Source: Symbiodinium natans
Taxonomy: Eukaryota; Sar; Dinophyceae; Suessiales; Symbiodiniaceae
Direction: 5' to 3'
NCBI GenBank assembly: GCA_905221605.1
Contig: CAJNDS010000515.1
Coordinates: 1-64,000, forward strand
Length of the DNA: 64,000 nt
The notes under the pieces are model-generated. The model saw nothing but the letters and a program-made list of their open reading frames with translations, was not told where the DNA came from and did not search any database. Both the position numbers and the translations under genes were made by a program. Position 1 is the first letter of the stretch. Each line of letters begins with the position of its first letter. This document shows positions 1-10,915 of the stretch, piece by piece.

Positions 1-178
1 GGGGGGGTGGGGGGAGAAACGTAAACCCCTAAACCCTAAACCCGAAACCCTAAACCCCAAAGGCCCTGCTCAAATCAGCTCATCCACAGGTGAGAAAGTG
101 GCCTGGCTGTGGCTACGAAACATGAGGACCCCAATGCCCTCAGCCCTGTAAGCCACCCGAAACCCGAAACCCGAAACC

Positions 179-276
179 CGAAACCCTAAACCCTAAACCC
201 TAAACCCTAAACCCTAAACCCTAAACCCTAAACCCTAAACCCTAAACCCTAAACCCTAAACCCTAAACCCTAAACC
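179..276. repeat. CCCTAAA array
   Basis: About a dozen CCCTAAA units, preceded by four CCCGAAA variants. Its inverted partner is the TTTAGGG block starting near 424. The sequence between (277-423) shows no clear exon. Confidence 0.95.
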
Positions 277-423
277 CGCTGAAACGTGTAGGGATTAGGA
301 TCCTGTTCTAGCCTAGGTGAAGGAGTCGTTACTGGAACGGTTAGGGCTGAGGGACTTATTTCATTTAGGAATATGACGCTCAATCCTTGTGCCCTCGCTT
401 CTTCTGGGATTCCAAGGGACGGT

Positions 424-552
424 GGGTTAGGGTTTAGGGTTTAGGGTTTAGGGTTTAGGGTTTAGGGTTTAGGGTTTAGGGTTTATAGGGTTTAGGGTTT
501 AGGGTTTATAGGGTTTAGGGTTTAGGGTTTATAGGGTTTAGGGTTTAGGGGG
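424..552. repeat. TTTAGGG array with TTTATAGGG variants
   Basis: TTTAGGG units with three interspersed 9-base TTTATAGGG units at regular spacing. The variant units are themselves repeated, which implies local tandem amplification of a mutated block. The following 553-1260 holds no exon I can support; weak open frames there end in repeat-derived residues. Confidence 0.9.
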
Positions 553-1309
553 TTGAGGATGTGGGGGTGAGTTGTGTGTGGCGAGGAGTGGGTGGTTTGA
601 TAGACCTCATCAACATTTACAAAAGGTCTTGAGAATTTTCTGCAAGCAAAGATTGTTCTTACAGCATGTGCGCTCTTGTCTCCTTCTTCTAGTTTGCTTC
701 TTCGTCCCGCGCAACACATGGTAGCTGTGAAAGACACGACACTAAGGACCCGCAAGTTTGAACACCATGCGAGCTTCATTCTTTAGCCTTGAGCGACGCA
801 GCAATATGTGGTTGAACAGGACAACCTTGAACACCGCTAGGAAATGCCCATCACCAGATTCGCTGACCCAGGTCCCTGATGAACAGATGCTTCTTCACCC
901 AGATCTCGAAACCTCGCGTCCCAAAGACGAAGGTGAACACCACCAACAAGCCGTTCAAAGCGCAAACAACTATGCTCCAACCACAAAGCAGCCACACAGG
1001 CCTGAAACCCTAAACCCTACACCCTAAAGACCCCTCTAAACCCTACAATCGTCACACCCCAAAGTCCAAGCTTAAACCTAGGGTGCCCCCAGTAGTACCC
1101 TTATTCCCTTTTCTTGGGGGGGTCTAGGGTTTGGGGTTTAGGGTTTCGAGTTTAGGGTTTAGGGTTTAGGTTCCCTAAGTATAAGCCGCTTGAAGCACAA
1201 AAAGAGCATCCCTTTCTAATCCTAGGTTGCTTGGGCAACCCAGCAACTTGAATCACCACCCTAAACTAAACCCTAAACCCTAAACCCTAAACCCTACGTA
1301 CCCGCGCAG

Positions 1310-1390
1310 GAAGTATGCCCCGGACCTCTACGAACGAGCCATGGCCATGAACCGGCGGGACCGGTTCAAGATGAGGTGCCTACGTGCAGG
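1310..1390 (+). CDS. Candidate exon, gene A, unrecognised protein
   Basis: After a CCCTAAA array and a GCGCAG acceptor, one frame reads KYAPDLYERAMAMNRRDR and onward to KMRCLRA. It is followed at once by a GTTTAGGG donor and a TTTAGGG array. The segment is GC-richer than the introns, has codon-like composition and is bounded by AG|G and GT. I do not recognise the family. Confidence 0.5.
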
Positions 1391-2079
1391 GTTTAGGGTT
1401 TAGGGTTTAGGGTTTAGGGTTTAGGGTTTGGGGTTTAGGGTTTAGGGTTTAGGGTGCTGGATTTGCGGTTGTCTTGCACCGCGAGCATCGACCTCATTTC
1501 CGGAGATTTGCCACAAATTATACCGGTCGCACATGACATTGGGGGCTTGCTCAAAAACCCCAACTTGAGGCTGGAATCACGGTTTTCCTTAGAAGCGTCG
1601 GAAGCTTGACGCGACGCCGGTGATGCGCGCGACATTGAGGCTGCGCTCAACAATGCTCAACATCGCATACTGGTCATGTCATTTCACGCCGCCTCATGTC
1701 CACTTCACCCGCAATGGCAATTCAGGGCGTTCAAGCATTACCCTAAACCCTAAACCCTTCATCGAGTTCGAAGGCGTCTACCCATAAACCCCCTTCAAGC
1801 TTACACAGTCTTACGGTTTAGGGGTTCCTCCCCCGCAACCCTAAACACCCTAGGACCCCAACCTTGATGTATGCAATTAATGGATCAAAAGCCTCCCCCT
1901 ACAGCCCTAAACATCAAATCCCTCAGAAACCCTAAACGCCCCTAAGCACGGCCCCTTAAAGCTGTAAGCAATGCCTACCCGAGACCCACCCTAAACCCTA
2001 AACCCTAAACCCTCAACCCTAACCCCCAAACCCTAAACCCCAAACCAATCAAACCCTGGACCCCCGCACCCGCTTGCAG

Positions 2080-2124
2080 GCACGAACGCCCGGCTGGCGA
2101 GCGCTTGTCAGATGCCAGGCTGTG
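2080..2124 (+). CDS. Candidate small exon, gene A
   Basis: A TTGCAG|G acceptor follows a CCCTAAA array. The open frame TNARLASACQMPGC ends at a GTGGGTTTAGGG donor. The frame choice is not certain because two frames are open. No family recognised. Confidence 0.35.
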
Positions 2125-2125
2125 G

Positions 2126-2280
2126 TGGGTTTAGGGTTTAGGGTAAGGGTTTAGGGTTTAGGGTTTAGGGTTTAGGGTTTAGGGTTTAGGGTTTAGGGTT
2201 TAGGGTTTAGGGTTTAGGGTTTAGGGTTTAGGGTTTAGGGTAAGGGTTTAGGGTTTTTGGGTTTAGGGTTTAGGGTGGGG
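2126..2280. repeat. TTTAGGG array, 5' end of an intron
   Basis: About twenty TTTAGGG units with a few shortened ones. It pairs with the CCCTAAA array at 2367-2500. Confidence 0.95.
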
Positions 2281-2366
2281 AAGTCTGGGGTTTTTAAGGC
2301 TTCAGAGCGGTTTTTGAATCTTTGCAATTTGAGGACGCCACCGAAGTTGTGAGGTTTTGGGGTTTC

Positions 2367-2500
2367 ACCCTAAACCCTAAACCCTAAACCCTAAACCCTA
2401 AACCCTAAACCCTAAACCCTAAACCCTAAACCCTAAACCCTAAACCCTAAACCCTAAACCCTAAACCTAAACCCTAAAACCTAAAACCCTAAACCCTAAA
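2367..2500. repeat. CCCTAAA array
   Basis: About nineteen CCCTAAA units, inverted relative to the block that ends at 2280. The two could form a long stem with a loop under 100 bases. Confidence 0.95.
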
Positions 2501-2510
2501 CCGGTGTTAG

Positions 2511-2618
2511 CCCAGAGGGATTTGTACTACGATTTTGGATTTAGGTACCCAAAAACCATACTAAATAAGGTTTTGGGTACCTAATTCCATAATGGTTACT
2601 ACAAATGGACCCTCTGGG
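2511..2618. mobile_element. Short palindromic MITE-like element
   Basis: The ends are inverted repeats: CCCAGAGGGATTTGTACTAC on the left and a near-complement ending ACCCTCTGGG on the right. An inner inverted pair around GGTACCCAAAA and TTTTGGGTACC makes almost the whole 107 bases palindromic. It has no coding capacity. It lies between repeat arrays in intronic DNA, like similar palindromes elsewhere in the window. Confidence 0.65.
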
Positions 2619-2741
2619 TAGAGCTTAGGTTTTTTGGCCGTTCAGGATGCGTAGGGCTTGCGAGTCAAGGTGCGGAGGATGCTAAGGGTCTTAAGGTTCA
2701 TTGGGCTTTGCATAGGGCTTTGAAGTTCCGGTTTCACTAGG

Positions 2742-2940
2742 CATATATATATATATATATATTTATATATTTATTTATTTATGTATATTTTATTTATTTA
2801 TTTATGAATTATTTATTTATTTATGAATTGTTTATTTTTTTATGAATTATTTATTTATTTATGAATTATTTATTTATTTATGAATTATTTTTTATTATTT
2901 TTATTTATGAATTATTTATTTATTTATTTATTTATTTATG
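2742..2940. repeat. AT-rich (AT)n and TTTA/TTATTTATGAAT tract
   Basis: An (AT)n run is followed by tandem ATTTATTT and ATGAATTATTTATTT units. It is low complexity; the open frame through it is compositional. Confidence 0.9.
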
Positions 2941-3193
2941 TTTTTGTCTGCGTGTGTGTGTGGGGGGGGAGGGGTTTCGGGTTGAGGCTGAGGGTTTACG
3001 AAAACCCGAAGGTTTGGGGGGCGGGGGGGTGAACAAAAATCTGCTTTTGCAGGTCGGGGCTGTTAGGGCTCCGAGGTTGAAATCGTAAGGAGGGACTAGG
3101 GTTTAGGGTTTAGAGTTTAGGGTTTGGGGTTTAGGGTTTAGGGTTCTAAACCCTAAACCCTAAACCCCAAACCCTAAACCCTAAACCCTCGAA

Positions 3194-3290
3194 AAGCTGC
3201 CCTGGGCCAGCTCCTCCAGCAGCGAGTCCTCCAGCGACTCCTCCAGTGACGAGGCCGTGGACTTAGACCCCATCGGCCTAGAGGCGCGAC
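3194..3290 (+). CDS. Candidate exon, gene A, acidic/serine-rich
   Basis: After a CCCTAAA array one frame reads KLPWASSSSSESSSDSSSDE then AVDLDPIGLEARL. Such Ser/Asp/Glu runs are typical casein-kinase-type acidic linkers. The exon is followed by a T-rich stretch rather than a TTTAGGG array, so the 3' boundary is uncertain. No family assignment. Confidence 0.45.
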
Positions 3291-3390
3291 TTCTTTTTTT
3301 TGTTTTTGTTTTTAAGGGGTTTTGGGCTTGTTGTTTCGTTTATTATTATTATTATCATTATTATTATTATAGTTTATGATTTGTTTTTTG

Positions 3391-3399
3391 TGGGGGGGT

Positions 3400-3430
<31 letters not shown>
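3391..3430. repeat. Poly-G tract
   Basis: Nearly pure G run interrupted by a single T. Low complexity. The open frames on both strands here are poly-Gly or poly-Pro artefacts. Confidence 0.9.
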
Positions 3431-3868
3431 CGGAGGTTTGGGGTTGTCTGTGGATTTTGGTTTCGTTTGTTGTTGAAGGTTTTGGGCTTTGGCTTCGGTT
3501 TCAGGGCTTCAAAGTTCAACTCTTCAACCCTGAAAGGCCGGTGCCACCATCTATGTGGCACACTTGTCTTGAACCTCGTCGGGTTGCTGAGCGCGGCGGC
3601 GTTTGTGTAGGGTGGTCTTTCGTCGTGTTTGTGGCTTAGAAGCCTTTGGAAATACCATGCCGGGTTTTGGGGCCTCAATTCCCGTCAGGTTTCGCGCTTT
3701 GTTGACCCAAAACCCAGGCCCTAAACTCCTTAAACCGTAACCCCTGTAAACCCTAAGCCCTGAACCCTAAACCCTAAGCCCTAAACCCTAAACCTTAAAC
3801 CCTAAACCCTAAACCCTGAACCGCAGCTACAGCCGAAAGCAACGTGAGCCCCAAGTCCTCTCGCGCAG

Positions 3869-3914
3869 GCTGCGGTCCCCGATGCTTTTAAGAAGCGACC
3901 TGGCTAGCTTTATG
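3869..3914 (+). CDS. Candidate small exon, gene A
   Basis: A TCGCGCAG|G acceptor is followed by the frame LRSPMLLRSDLASFM, which ends at ATG|GTTTAGGG. The CCCTAAA array ends about 50 bases upstream. The boundaries fit the window's AG|G...|GTTTAGGG pattern. Confidence 0.45.
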
Positions 3915-4400
3915 GTTTAGGGTTCAGGGTTCAGGGTTTAGGGATCAGGATTAGGGTTTAGGGTTTAGGGTTTAGGGTTTAGGGTTTAGGGTTTAGGGTT
4001 TAGGGCTTAGGGTTTAGGGCTTAGGGTCGAGATTTGCTTTGGTGCCTGCAGCGCTTTTGGTGTTTGGCCTTGGTTCTAGGGTTTTAGGCTTTTTGGAACC
4101 TTAATTAAGGGTTCAGGGTTTAGGGTTTAGGGTTTGGGGACTTTGAAGTTACAGGGTCTTACGTTCTGGAGCTCCAGGCAGTCAATCCTAATCCCAAATC
4201 GTTGAGGTTCTTGTTAATGGGTCTAGGGTTTCAAGTTTAGGGTTTGCGGTCTAAACCCTAAACCCTAATCCCTAAACCCTAGCCCTAAACCCTAAACCCT
4301 AAACCCTACAAACCCTAAACCCAGATGTCCTTTAGAAACCTTATGTAGGGCTCAGGGCTTCAGCTGAGTCCGAGCCACGCTCTGGGCCTACGTGTCTGAC

Positions 4401-4492
4401 GACCCTAAACCCTAAACCCTAAACCCTAAACCCTAAACCCTAAACCCTAAACCCTAAACCCTAAACCCTAAACCCTAAACCCTAAACCCTAT
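4401..4492. repeat. CCCTAAA array
   Basis: About thirteen near-perfect CCCTAAA units. Confidence 0.95.
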
Positions 4493-4567
4493 AGGCCTTC
4501 AAAGCAGGTGTCCCCTGTAAGTTATGCTTTAGTGTATAGGGGTTCGGCGTTAGGGGTCGAGGGGTTT

Positions 4568-4660
4568 CGGGTTTAGGGTTTAGGGGTTTAGGGGTTTAGG
4601 GGTTTAGGGGTTTAGGGGTTTAGGGGTTTAGGGGTTTAGGGGTTTAGGGTTTAGGGTTTG
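4568..4660. repeat. Variant 8-mer TTTAGGGG array
   Basis: About ten consecutive 8-base TTTAGGGG units embedded in normal 7-mer sequence. This is a variant block that must have amplified locally. Confidence 0.9.
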
Positions 4661-4999
4661 AGGGTGTAGGGCTTGTAGGGTTTTAGGGCTTTAGGTTTTC
4701 AGGGGTTTTAGCGTTTAGGGTCTCGTGTTTTGTAGGGCTTGTGTCGCTTCCCTGAGTCCCCTAGAAACCCTAGAAGCGGTACACAGAAAGCCCTATGAAC
4801 CCTAGGTCAACCCGACACCTTGGCAGTTTCAGGTGATAGCCCTAAACCCGAAGCCCTAAACCCTAAACCCCCAAAGCCGTAAGACCCTAAAATCCTAAAC
4901 CGGAAGCCCTAAACCCTAAACCCTAAAACCCTAAACCCTAAACCCTAAACCCTAAACCCTAAACCCGCATGGGCAAGGCTGGGCGCCGCATCCTTTCAG

Positions 5000-5048
5000 A
5001 AGCAAGGCCGCTACGACGTGGACCGCCTGTCCACGCCTGGGGCTCAGG
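5000..5048 (+). CDS. Candidate small exon, gene A
   Basis: A TCCTTTCAG acceptor with a pyrimidine run precedes KQGRYDVDRLSTPGAQ, followed by G|GTTTAGGG. It is flanked by CCCTAAA upstream and TTTAGGG downstream. Family unknown. Confidence 0.5.
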
Positions 5049-5580
5049 GTTTAGGGTTTAGGGTTTAGGGTTTAGGGTTAGGGTTGTTGGGGGGTTTTGG
5101 GGTTTTCAGGCTTTAGGGTTTTTAGGGGTTTAGGTCTTTGGGGCTTTAGGGTTTTAGGCCTTAAGGGTTTTAGGGCTTTGGGGTATTATGGTTTTAGGGT
5201 TTTAGGGCTTTAGGGCGTCTAGGCTTTTTGGGGCTTGAGGGCTTTCGCGTTTTTGGAGTTTTGGAGTTTTTTGGGGTGTAGAGCTGCTTCCCATATGTGA
5301 ACCGCAGGCCAGCAAAATAGATTTGTCTTGTCCAGTGACGAGTGCTTTTCAATAACCCTAGTCGCGAGATGCGGCTCTTCAATCTTGACTTGGTTTTGTT
5401 GGATGGGCACGAGTTGCCCTCCATGCAGATGCAGATCTCCGGGCAGTTTGAAGACCTTGGTCTGGAAGCGTGGGCCCGCGCGTAGTCCCTGCTGTTTGAC
5501 CACTGCTGTTTGAGTTTGGCCGGCCAGACCGAAGCGCGCGCTCAATTTCATCGACAATAGCCCTATGTAGGCAGAGTTTT
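5049..5580. other. Intronic sequence, G/T-rich degenerate repeat
   Basis: The first 230 bases are decayed TTTAGGG/TTTTAGGG units. The next 300 bases are unique, with short overlapping open frames on both strands, none with a recognisable motif. I assign no gene. Confidence 0.6.
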
Positions 5581-5675
5581 AGGGTTTAGGGTTTAGGGAG
5601 TTGTGGATTATGAATATATGGCGAAATATGACAATGTGCCCGGGTTGTCGCATAGCTGGATCCTGGCCGTGCTCC

Positions 5676-5902
5676 CCTAAACCCTAAACCCTAAACCCTA
5701 AACCCTAAACCCTAAACCCTAAACCCTAAACCCTAAACCCTAAACCCTAAACCCTAAACCCTAAACCCTAAACCCCTAAACCATAAACCCTAAACCCTAA
5801 ACCCTAAACCCTAAACCCTAAACCCTAAACCCTAAACCCTAAACCCTAAACCCTAAACCCTAAACCCTAACCCTAAACCCTAAACCCTAAACCCTAAACC
5901 CG
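5676..5902. repeat. Long CCCTAAA array
   Basis: More than thirty CCCTAAA units with only a few variants, among the longest arrays in the window. Confidence 0.95.
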
Positions 5903-6002
5903 AGGACCTGTCGCGTTCTGCTATGAAGTTGAGACTTCGCTGTGCCCTTCCATGCAACAAATCCCGAACCCTAAACCCAGGAGCCTATGAGCACCAAGGT
6001 CG

Positions 6003-6056
6003 CCGGGTTTAGGGTTTAGGGTTTAGGGTTTAGGGTTTAGGGTTTAGGGTTGAGGG
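6003..6056. repeat. TTTAGGG array
   Basis: Seven to eight units following a possible mini-exon at about 5977-6002 (EPMSTKVA). The following 6057-6530 is T/C-rich with CTTTGTCTT-like short repeats and no supported exon. Confidence 0.9.
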
Positions 6057-6660
6057 TCGCATTGTTTGCACAGTTTCGGTGTCTTTGGGGTTTCAGGGGT
6101 CTCTTTCTCTTTGTCTTTGTCCCTGTCCGTGTCTTGGCGTTTGTCTTGGTCTTCGTCTTTGTCTTTGTCTTGGTGCGTATGTGTGCGTGTTCGTTCTTGC
6201 TTTTGTTTGTTCTGCTTTCAAGTGTGGTTCTGGTCGCTCTTCCATGCCCACACGGATCCATCAGTGCTCCGTTTCGGCCTTGCGCCTCCCTCATAATTAC
6301 GCAGTGGTAGGCTGGTTCGATTCCTCCTTTCCTCTCCCCAGATGGAGGCTCATGTTGCTGCAGCCAATTACCGTGGTTAAGCCACAAAATGTTGATTGCC
6401 GGCTGGTGGTTCTGGGCTTTGGGCTCCACGCCCTGTGGCCTCAGCCCCTTCTTTCAGCTTGGGTTTTCAGGCTTCAGACCTTGTTGAACTTGGGTCTTGG
6501 GCTCTCGTTCCAGAGTGGGTGAGACTGTGTGTGGTGGGTTAGGGTTTAGGGTTCAGGGTTAGGGTTTATAGGGATTAGGGTGTAGGGTTTCGGGTTTAGG
6601 GTTTAGGGTTTGGGGTTTAGGGTTTAGGGTTTAGGGCTCGAGCTGAATCCGAATCCCCAG

Positions 6661-6716
6661 ACTCCCAAGCGCTTCGCGGGGCGCGCCAAGGACGGCGCGC
6701 AACTCCATCATCCCGG
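6661..6716 (+). CDS. Candidate exon, gene A
   Basis: A CCCCAG acceptor is followed by TPKRFAGRAKDGAQLHHP and a canonical GTGAGC donor. It ends in phase 2, which is compatible with the next candidate exon at 6854 in one of its open frames. Basic composition. No family recognised. Confidence 0.5.
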
Positions 6717-6853
6717 GTGAGCGAGGCCCTGGGTGCCAGGGGATCGATCTACAGGGGCCTGAGAGTTTAGGGTTTAGGGCGTTTAGGGTTTAGGGTTTAG
6801 GGTTTAGGGTTTAGGGTTTAGGGTTTAGGGTTTAGGGTTTAGGGTTTTCCCAG

Positions 6854-6898
6854 AGACGAAGAGGAAGGAGAGCGACCTGCACATGCTGCAGGACGTCG
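6854..6898 (+). CDS. Candidate small exon, gene A
   Basis: It lies between CCCAG and a GTAGGG donor. Joining in phase from the 6716 donor gives an acidic reading (DEEEGERPAHAAG). Another frame reads TKRKESDLHMLQDV. Both are open, so the frame is unresolved. Confidence 0.35.
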
Positions 6899-7294
6899 GT
6901 AGGGCTTGCAGATCATCGTACAAAGCCTCAGCCCCAAATTCCGTACAGGGTTCAGGCCTTAGGGCTTGTCATTTCATTAGGGTTTAGGGTTTAGGGTTTA
7001 GGGTTCAGGGTTTAGGGTTTAGGGTTTAGGGTTTAGGGTTTAGGATTTAGGGTTTAGGGTTTAGGGTTCCGTGTTCCAGGCAGCGCCAAGAAGACCAGGG
7101 TCCCCAAAACGCTGTGTCCAGCAAACCTCAGGAACCCAAAGCCCGAAGCCCTAACCCCTCAAAGCTTCCAACAAGTAAACTAGCCCTAAACCCTAAACCC
7201 TAAACCCTAAACCCTAAACCCTAAACCCTAACCCTAAACCCTAAACCCTAAACCCTAAACCCTAAACCCTAAACCCACCGCGCTGACATGCCAG

Positions 7295-7373
7295 GAAACC
7301 GCGAGGCTGCGCTGTGCAAGCGCCGAAGGATCCAGGACCGAAGGGCAAGAACGGCCTTCATCTTGACTGAAGG
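7295..7373 (+). CDS. Candidate exon, gene A
   Basis: The ATGCCAG|G acceptor follows a CCCTAAA array. The frame NREAALCKRRRIQDRRARTA continues to FILTE and ends at GG|GTTTAGGG. Strongly basic, perhaps a nuclear or nucleic-acid-binding segment, but that is inference only. Confidence 0.4.
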
Positions 7374-7409
7374 GTTTAGGGTTTAGGGTTTGGGGTTTGG
7401 GGTTTGGGG

Positions 7410-9345
7410 TTTAGGGTTTAGGGTTTAGGGGAAATTGGAACCCCTTTTTTGGGGGTCCCTTGGTGTAGCAGGCTATTTTGGGAAATGAATGGTTTAGGGT
7501 TGATAGGGTTTGGGGTTTGGAGTTTAGGGCTTGGGGTTTCGGTCTCTAGGGTTTCGAGAGATTGGGGGTTTATGGTTTATGGGCACGGAGTTTAGGATTT
7601 TGCGTTTAGGCTGTAGTTTGCGTTCAGAATTCAAGGCAGTTAAGGTGCTAAACGCTACCTACGTTTCTGGAGCTCCTCCATCCCAAAGCCCTAAACCTTA
7701 AACCTTAAACCCTAAACCCTAAATCCTAAACCCTAAACCCTAAACCCCAAACCCTAAACCCTAAACCCTAAACCCTAAACCCTAAACCCAAACCCCAACC
7801 CCAAACCCCAAACCCTGTCCCAGAGCAGGAGTCCATGCAGCAAGGATGAGGCCCAGACGGGTTTAGGGTTTAGGGTTGAGGTTTAGGGTTTAGGGTTTGG
7901 GGTTTAGGGTTTAGGGTTTGGGGTTTAGGGTTTAGGGGAGTGTTCAAAACGTGGGAAATCCATTGTGGTAGCCCCAGTGCTCAAAACGGCCATTGCGGAC
8001 CAGAGTTTTAGGGTGTAGGGTTTAGGGTTCAGGGTTTAGGGTTTAGGGTTTGGGCTTAGTTTCCCGTATAGTTCGCCGTCCTCTACCCAAAACCATGAAA
8101 CTCTAAATCCAAGCCCCCAAATCCCAAACCTGAGGCTCTAAACCAAACCCTCAGCATTGGGCACGTAAGCTAAGATGCCCAATGGTTGCTTGTGTCTTGG
8201 GTTGGGAGTGCTTCTTGTCCCTTGTAGGGCCCTTGTGATGTTTGGGGTTAGGAGTTTAGGGTCTCAGATTGAAAGCCCTGAACAGTTTAAGCGCGAAAAC
8301 CCACACCCTGCAAGCCTGGTTGGGCGTATCTTCACACTGCGGCGTCGTGTCCTCTAAGTGTGTTGCAGCAAGCTTGTCAGTACGCTTGTCAGTTGGAGTA
8401 CTTTGCTTATGCAGCGATGGACCACCAGGGGTTTAGGGTTTTGGGTTAGGCTTGTGGGTTTTAGGCTTTCTTGCAGCGATGGACTAGTCTCAGCTCCATC
8501 AGGGTCCGGCCCCGTTAAAATTTGGCGTCTGACGATGAGGAAGGATGCTCGTCGCAAAAGGTTGGATCGTCGCGACCGCGAACTCCTACGTTTCTGCTTG
8601 GACGCCATTGTTGCTTGCATCTGCTTCGGGGGGGGGGGGGGGCTTCTTCTTGACGGTCATCATGAACACGGACCCACGCGATGAGCGTTTGCACGTGCTG
8701 CTGTGCTGGGTGCGTCGTTGTTTTGGTACTGGGCGTGCTGGCTCTCGTACCGGCCAACTTTCCTTTTCCTACCAATTGCTTAAGAACCACCAAAAATTCG
8801 AATATTCTTCCTTATGAGCGTAAAAAGGGGATTATTATTTCATATTTTTAGGGGGTTGTTAAGCAAATAGTAGTTTCTGTTGAGGGCTGTGCCAGGTCGC
8901 CTTCCATGAGCAGATAAACCTGTTTCGCATATTCGCCCCGCGCTGAAAACGAGGGTCGAGTTGCCTGGTTGGTTTGTTCATTTGCCAAGCGCGTGTATCT
9001 GATTGGTCACAAGCTTGCATGCGTCCGTAAGCCCAAACCCTGAACCCCAGACCCCAAGCCCCCAAGCCCCAAGCCCCAAGCCCCAAACCCCAAACCCCAA
9101 ACCCCAAACCCCAAACCCCAAACCCTAAACCCTAAACCCTAAACCCCAAACCCTAAACCCTAAACCCTAGACCGCCACAGTTTCAGCTTCAACGGGGTCC
9201 ACATGTCACTTTAGCTGAAGGAACGCTCCGCTTTCAGCAGTGTCCTGCCCAGGACGCTGGGAGCCGGACGCGCCAGGGCCCTACTGAGTTATGGGTTTAG
9301 GGTTTAGGGTTTAGGGTTTAGGGTTTAGGGTTTAGGGTTTAGGGT
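7410..9345. other. Repeat-rich non-coding stretch with weak exon candidates
   Basis: Decayed telomere-type repeats alternate with unique DNA. At 7816-7861 a short segment (SRSPCSKDEAQT) lies between CCCAG and GGGTTTAGGG, and at 9268-9294 another (DAGSRTRQGPTEL) shows the same layout. Both are too short to support alone. Open frames at 8175-8820 on both strands overlap and show no family motif. A G12 run sits at 8629-8642. Confidence 0.5.
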
Positions 9346-9360
9346 ACTGAGTTATGGTGT

Positions 9361-9482
9361 CCTTACCTTGGGACGACATGAACCCTAAAATTGGTGTCAT
9401 AAACCCTATACTACAACAATTCCTAGTCGGGTATACGGGCCATAAACCCTTTTAGGGCTCATTTGGTCCCCAAGGTATAAGG
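9361..9482. mobile_element. MITE-like palindromic element, copy 1
   Basis: The terminal inverted sequences ACCTTGGGACGACATGAACCC and a near-complement ending ATTTGGTCCCCAAGGT enclose an AT-rich core with CCTATACTAC. A diverged second copy is at 39534-39700, which contains an extra CCCTAAA array. No coding capacity. Confidence 0.65.
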
Positions 9483-9660
9483 GAGGGGATTCCACGGTTG
9501 GTATGTAACCCAAGGTTCCGCAATACTCCCCAAACCCTAAACCCAAAACCCTAAACCCTAAACCCTAGACCCCCCTCCCTTAAGGACCCTATAACCGAGC
9601 CTTCCCACAGTTTGCTCGAGAGTTCCTTCTTTGTTTGGTCGGTTGCCCGAGGGTTGCTGC

Positions 9661-9688
9661 TCTGCGTAGAACAGACATTTTGGCTCAA
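9661..9688 (+). other. Possible relic of the dinoflagellate spliced leader
   Basis: The 13 bases CATTTTGGCTCAA (9676-9688) match the core of the dinoflagellate trans-spliced leader as I know it (CCGTAGCCATTTTGGCTCAAG). CGTAG occurs 7 bases upstream. The final G is A, and extra bases lie between the two parts. Such relics are known from retroposed, formerly trans-spliced transcripts. A coding-like exon begins 55 bases downstream on the same strand. Confidence 0.4.
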
Positions 9689-9742
9689 ACGGTTTGATGC
9701 TCCGATGCTCTGGATGCCGCTGCTCTGGATGGCGGCGACCAG

Positions 9743-10167
9743 GACGACGATGACGATGACGACGTGCATTGGCGACGCGACGACCCGACAACGACTGCGG
9801 CAGCAGCGACCAAGACGGCGACGGTGGTGACGGCAGCACTCGAGCTTGAGTCTGCGGGGCACAGGCAGTGGCGACGACCGACAGCATCCGCGCCGGCGGC
9901 AGCGGCGGCAGCGGCGGCAGCGACGGCAGCGACACATACCGTGCGCAGACAGGTGCGCTTGCTTGGCCGCCGACACCGAATGATTGGGACAGCAAGGATG
10001 GGAGTGAGTGAGGACAAGCGTGGGGATAGTGAGGATAGGGGTAGCGGAGTGACCGACGGTGGTGATGATGGAAGCGGCGACGACGATGGCGGTGAGGATA
10101 GCGAGGACACAATGGATAATGTGGGTGTCGCCACAATCCTACCTCCTGAAGAGTACGTGTTCTACAG
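9743..10167 (+). CDS. Candidate long exon, gene A, low-complexity acidic protein
   Basis: After ACCAG one frame stays open for 425 bases to a TACAG|GTGCGT donor. It contains an Asp run, a Thr/Ala-rich region, an Ala run, then an acidic Asp/Gly/Ser segment ending DNVGVATILPPEEYVFYR. The last part has clear protein character. The middle is encoded by GGCAGC repeats and reads openly in several frames, so exon continuity is uncertain. The possible spliced-leader relic lies just upstream. Nothing identifies the family. Confidence 0.4.
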
Positions 10168-10478
10168 GTGCGTAGTTGCTCACTCTTGACATCGCTATTT
10201 ACCGGGGGAGTTGCATCCTCAGGGGGCTGTTTGTGGAATTTTCGCAAGGGGCTCTTGCCAGTCCGATGCTGTTGTAATGTATGGGATGCAACAGAGACAT
10301 GCCCTCAGCTGCTTATCGTAGTAGAGGGCATAGGATCCCCATATTTAGGGCTTTTTCGGTCCTCCAGCTATCCAAAACCCCAAACCCCAAACCCCACAGC
10401 CTAAACCCCAAAATCTATAAGCCCTATAAGCCTAAACCCTAAATTATAAACCCTAAACCCTAAACCCTAAACCCGAAG

Positions 10479-10563
10479 CTGTTCCTGCGTGCCATGAGGC
10501 AGCCACAGCAGCCAGAACTGAAGCGTGCGGTCTTGTTTGAGCAGCAAGTGCCATGGGGGCAAG
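10479..10563 (+). CDS. Candidate exon, gene A
   Basis: A CCGAAG acceptor after a CCCTAAA array is followed by LFLRAMRQPQQPELKRAVLF then EQQVPWGQ, and a G|GTTTAGG donor. The segment has good codon composition, no stops and both expected boundaries. Family not recognised. Confidence 0.5.
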
Positions 10564-10723
10564 GTTTAGGCTGCAGGGTTTAGGGTTTCGGGTTTAGGGT
10601 TTAGGGTTTGGGGTTCAGGGTTTAGGGTTTAGGGGTTACAGTATGGAATCTTCCGTCGCAGTCAGAGATGTTCGCATGAACGTCTGGCACCACCACCTCG
10701 CCGGGCGTCAAACAACAACAGCG

Positions 10724-10782
10724 GCAGCAGCAGAAACAACAGCAGCGACACAGCGACGACGACCACGACCACGACCACGACT

Positions 10783-10856
<74 letters not shown>

Positions 10857-10915
10857 CACGGCCACGGCCACGGCAACGGCAACGGCCACGACCCCGACCA
10901 ACGTCCACGACCGCC
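10724..10915. repeat. CAG/CGA/CCACGA triplet repeat tract
   Basis: Imperfect ACGACC, GACGAC and GGCAAC triplet repeats about 190 bases long. They create open frames in several registers (Arg/Pro, Val and Thr runs), all compositional. Confidence 0.9.

Noticed and set aside
1-600. True chromosome end (telomere)
   Set aside because: Arrays are short, change orientation and recur for 53 kb among exons. A telomere would be one long array in one orientation.
6296-6340. GGTTCGATTCC, a tRNA B-box-like sequence
   Set aside because: There is no matching A box, anticodon stem or acceptor stem within tRNA distance.
9558-10247. Minus-strand open frames of 140-229 codons
   Set aside because: They are the reverse of GGCAGC and GATGAC triplet repeats (Pro/His/Arg and Ser/Ala runs), and the + strand reading ends in a better protein-like segment with a splice donor.
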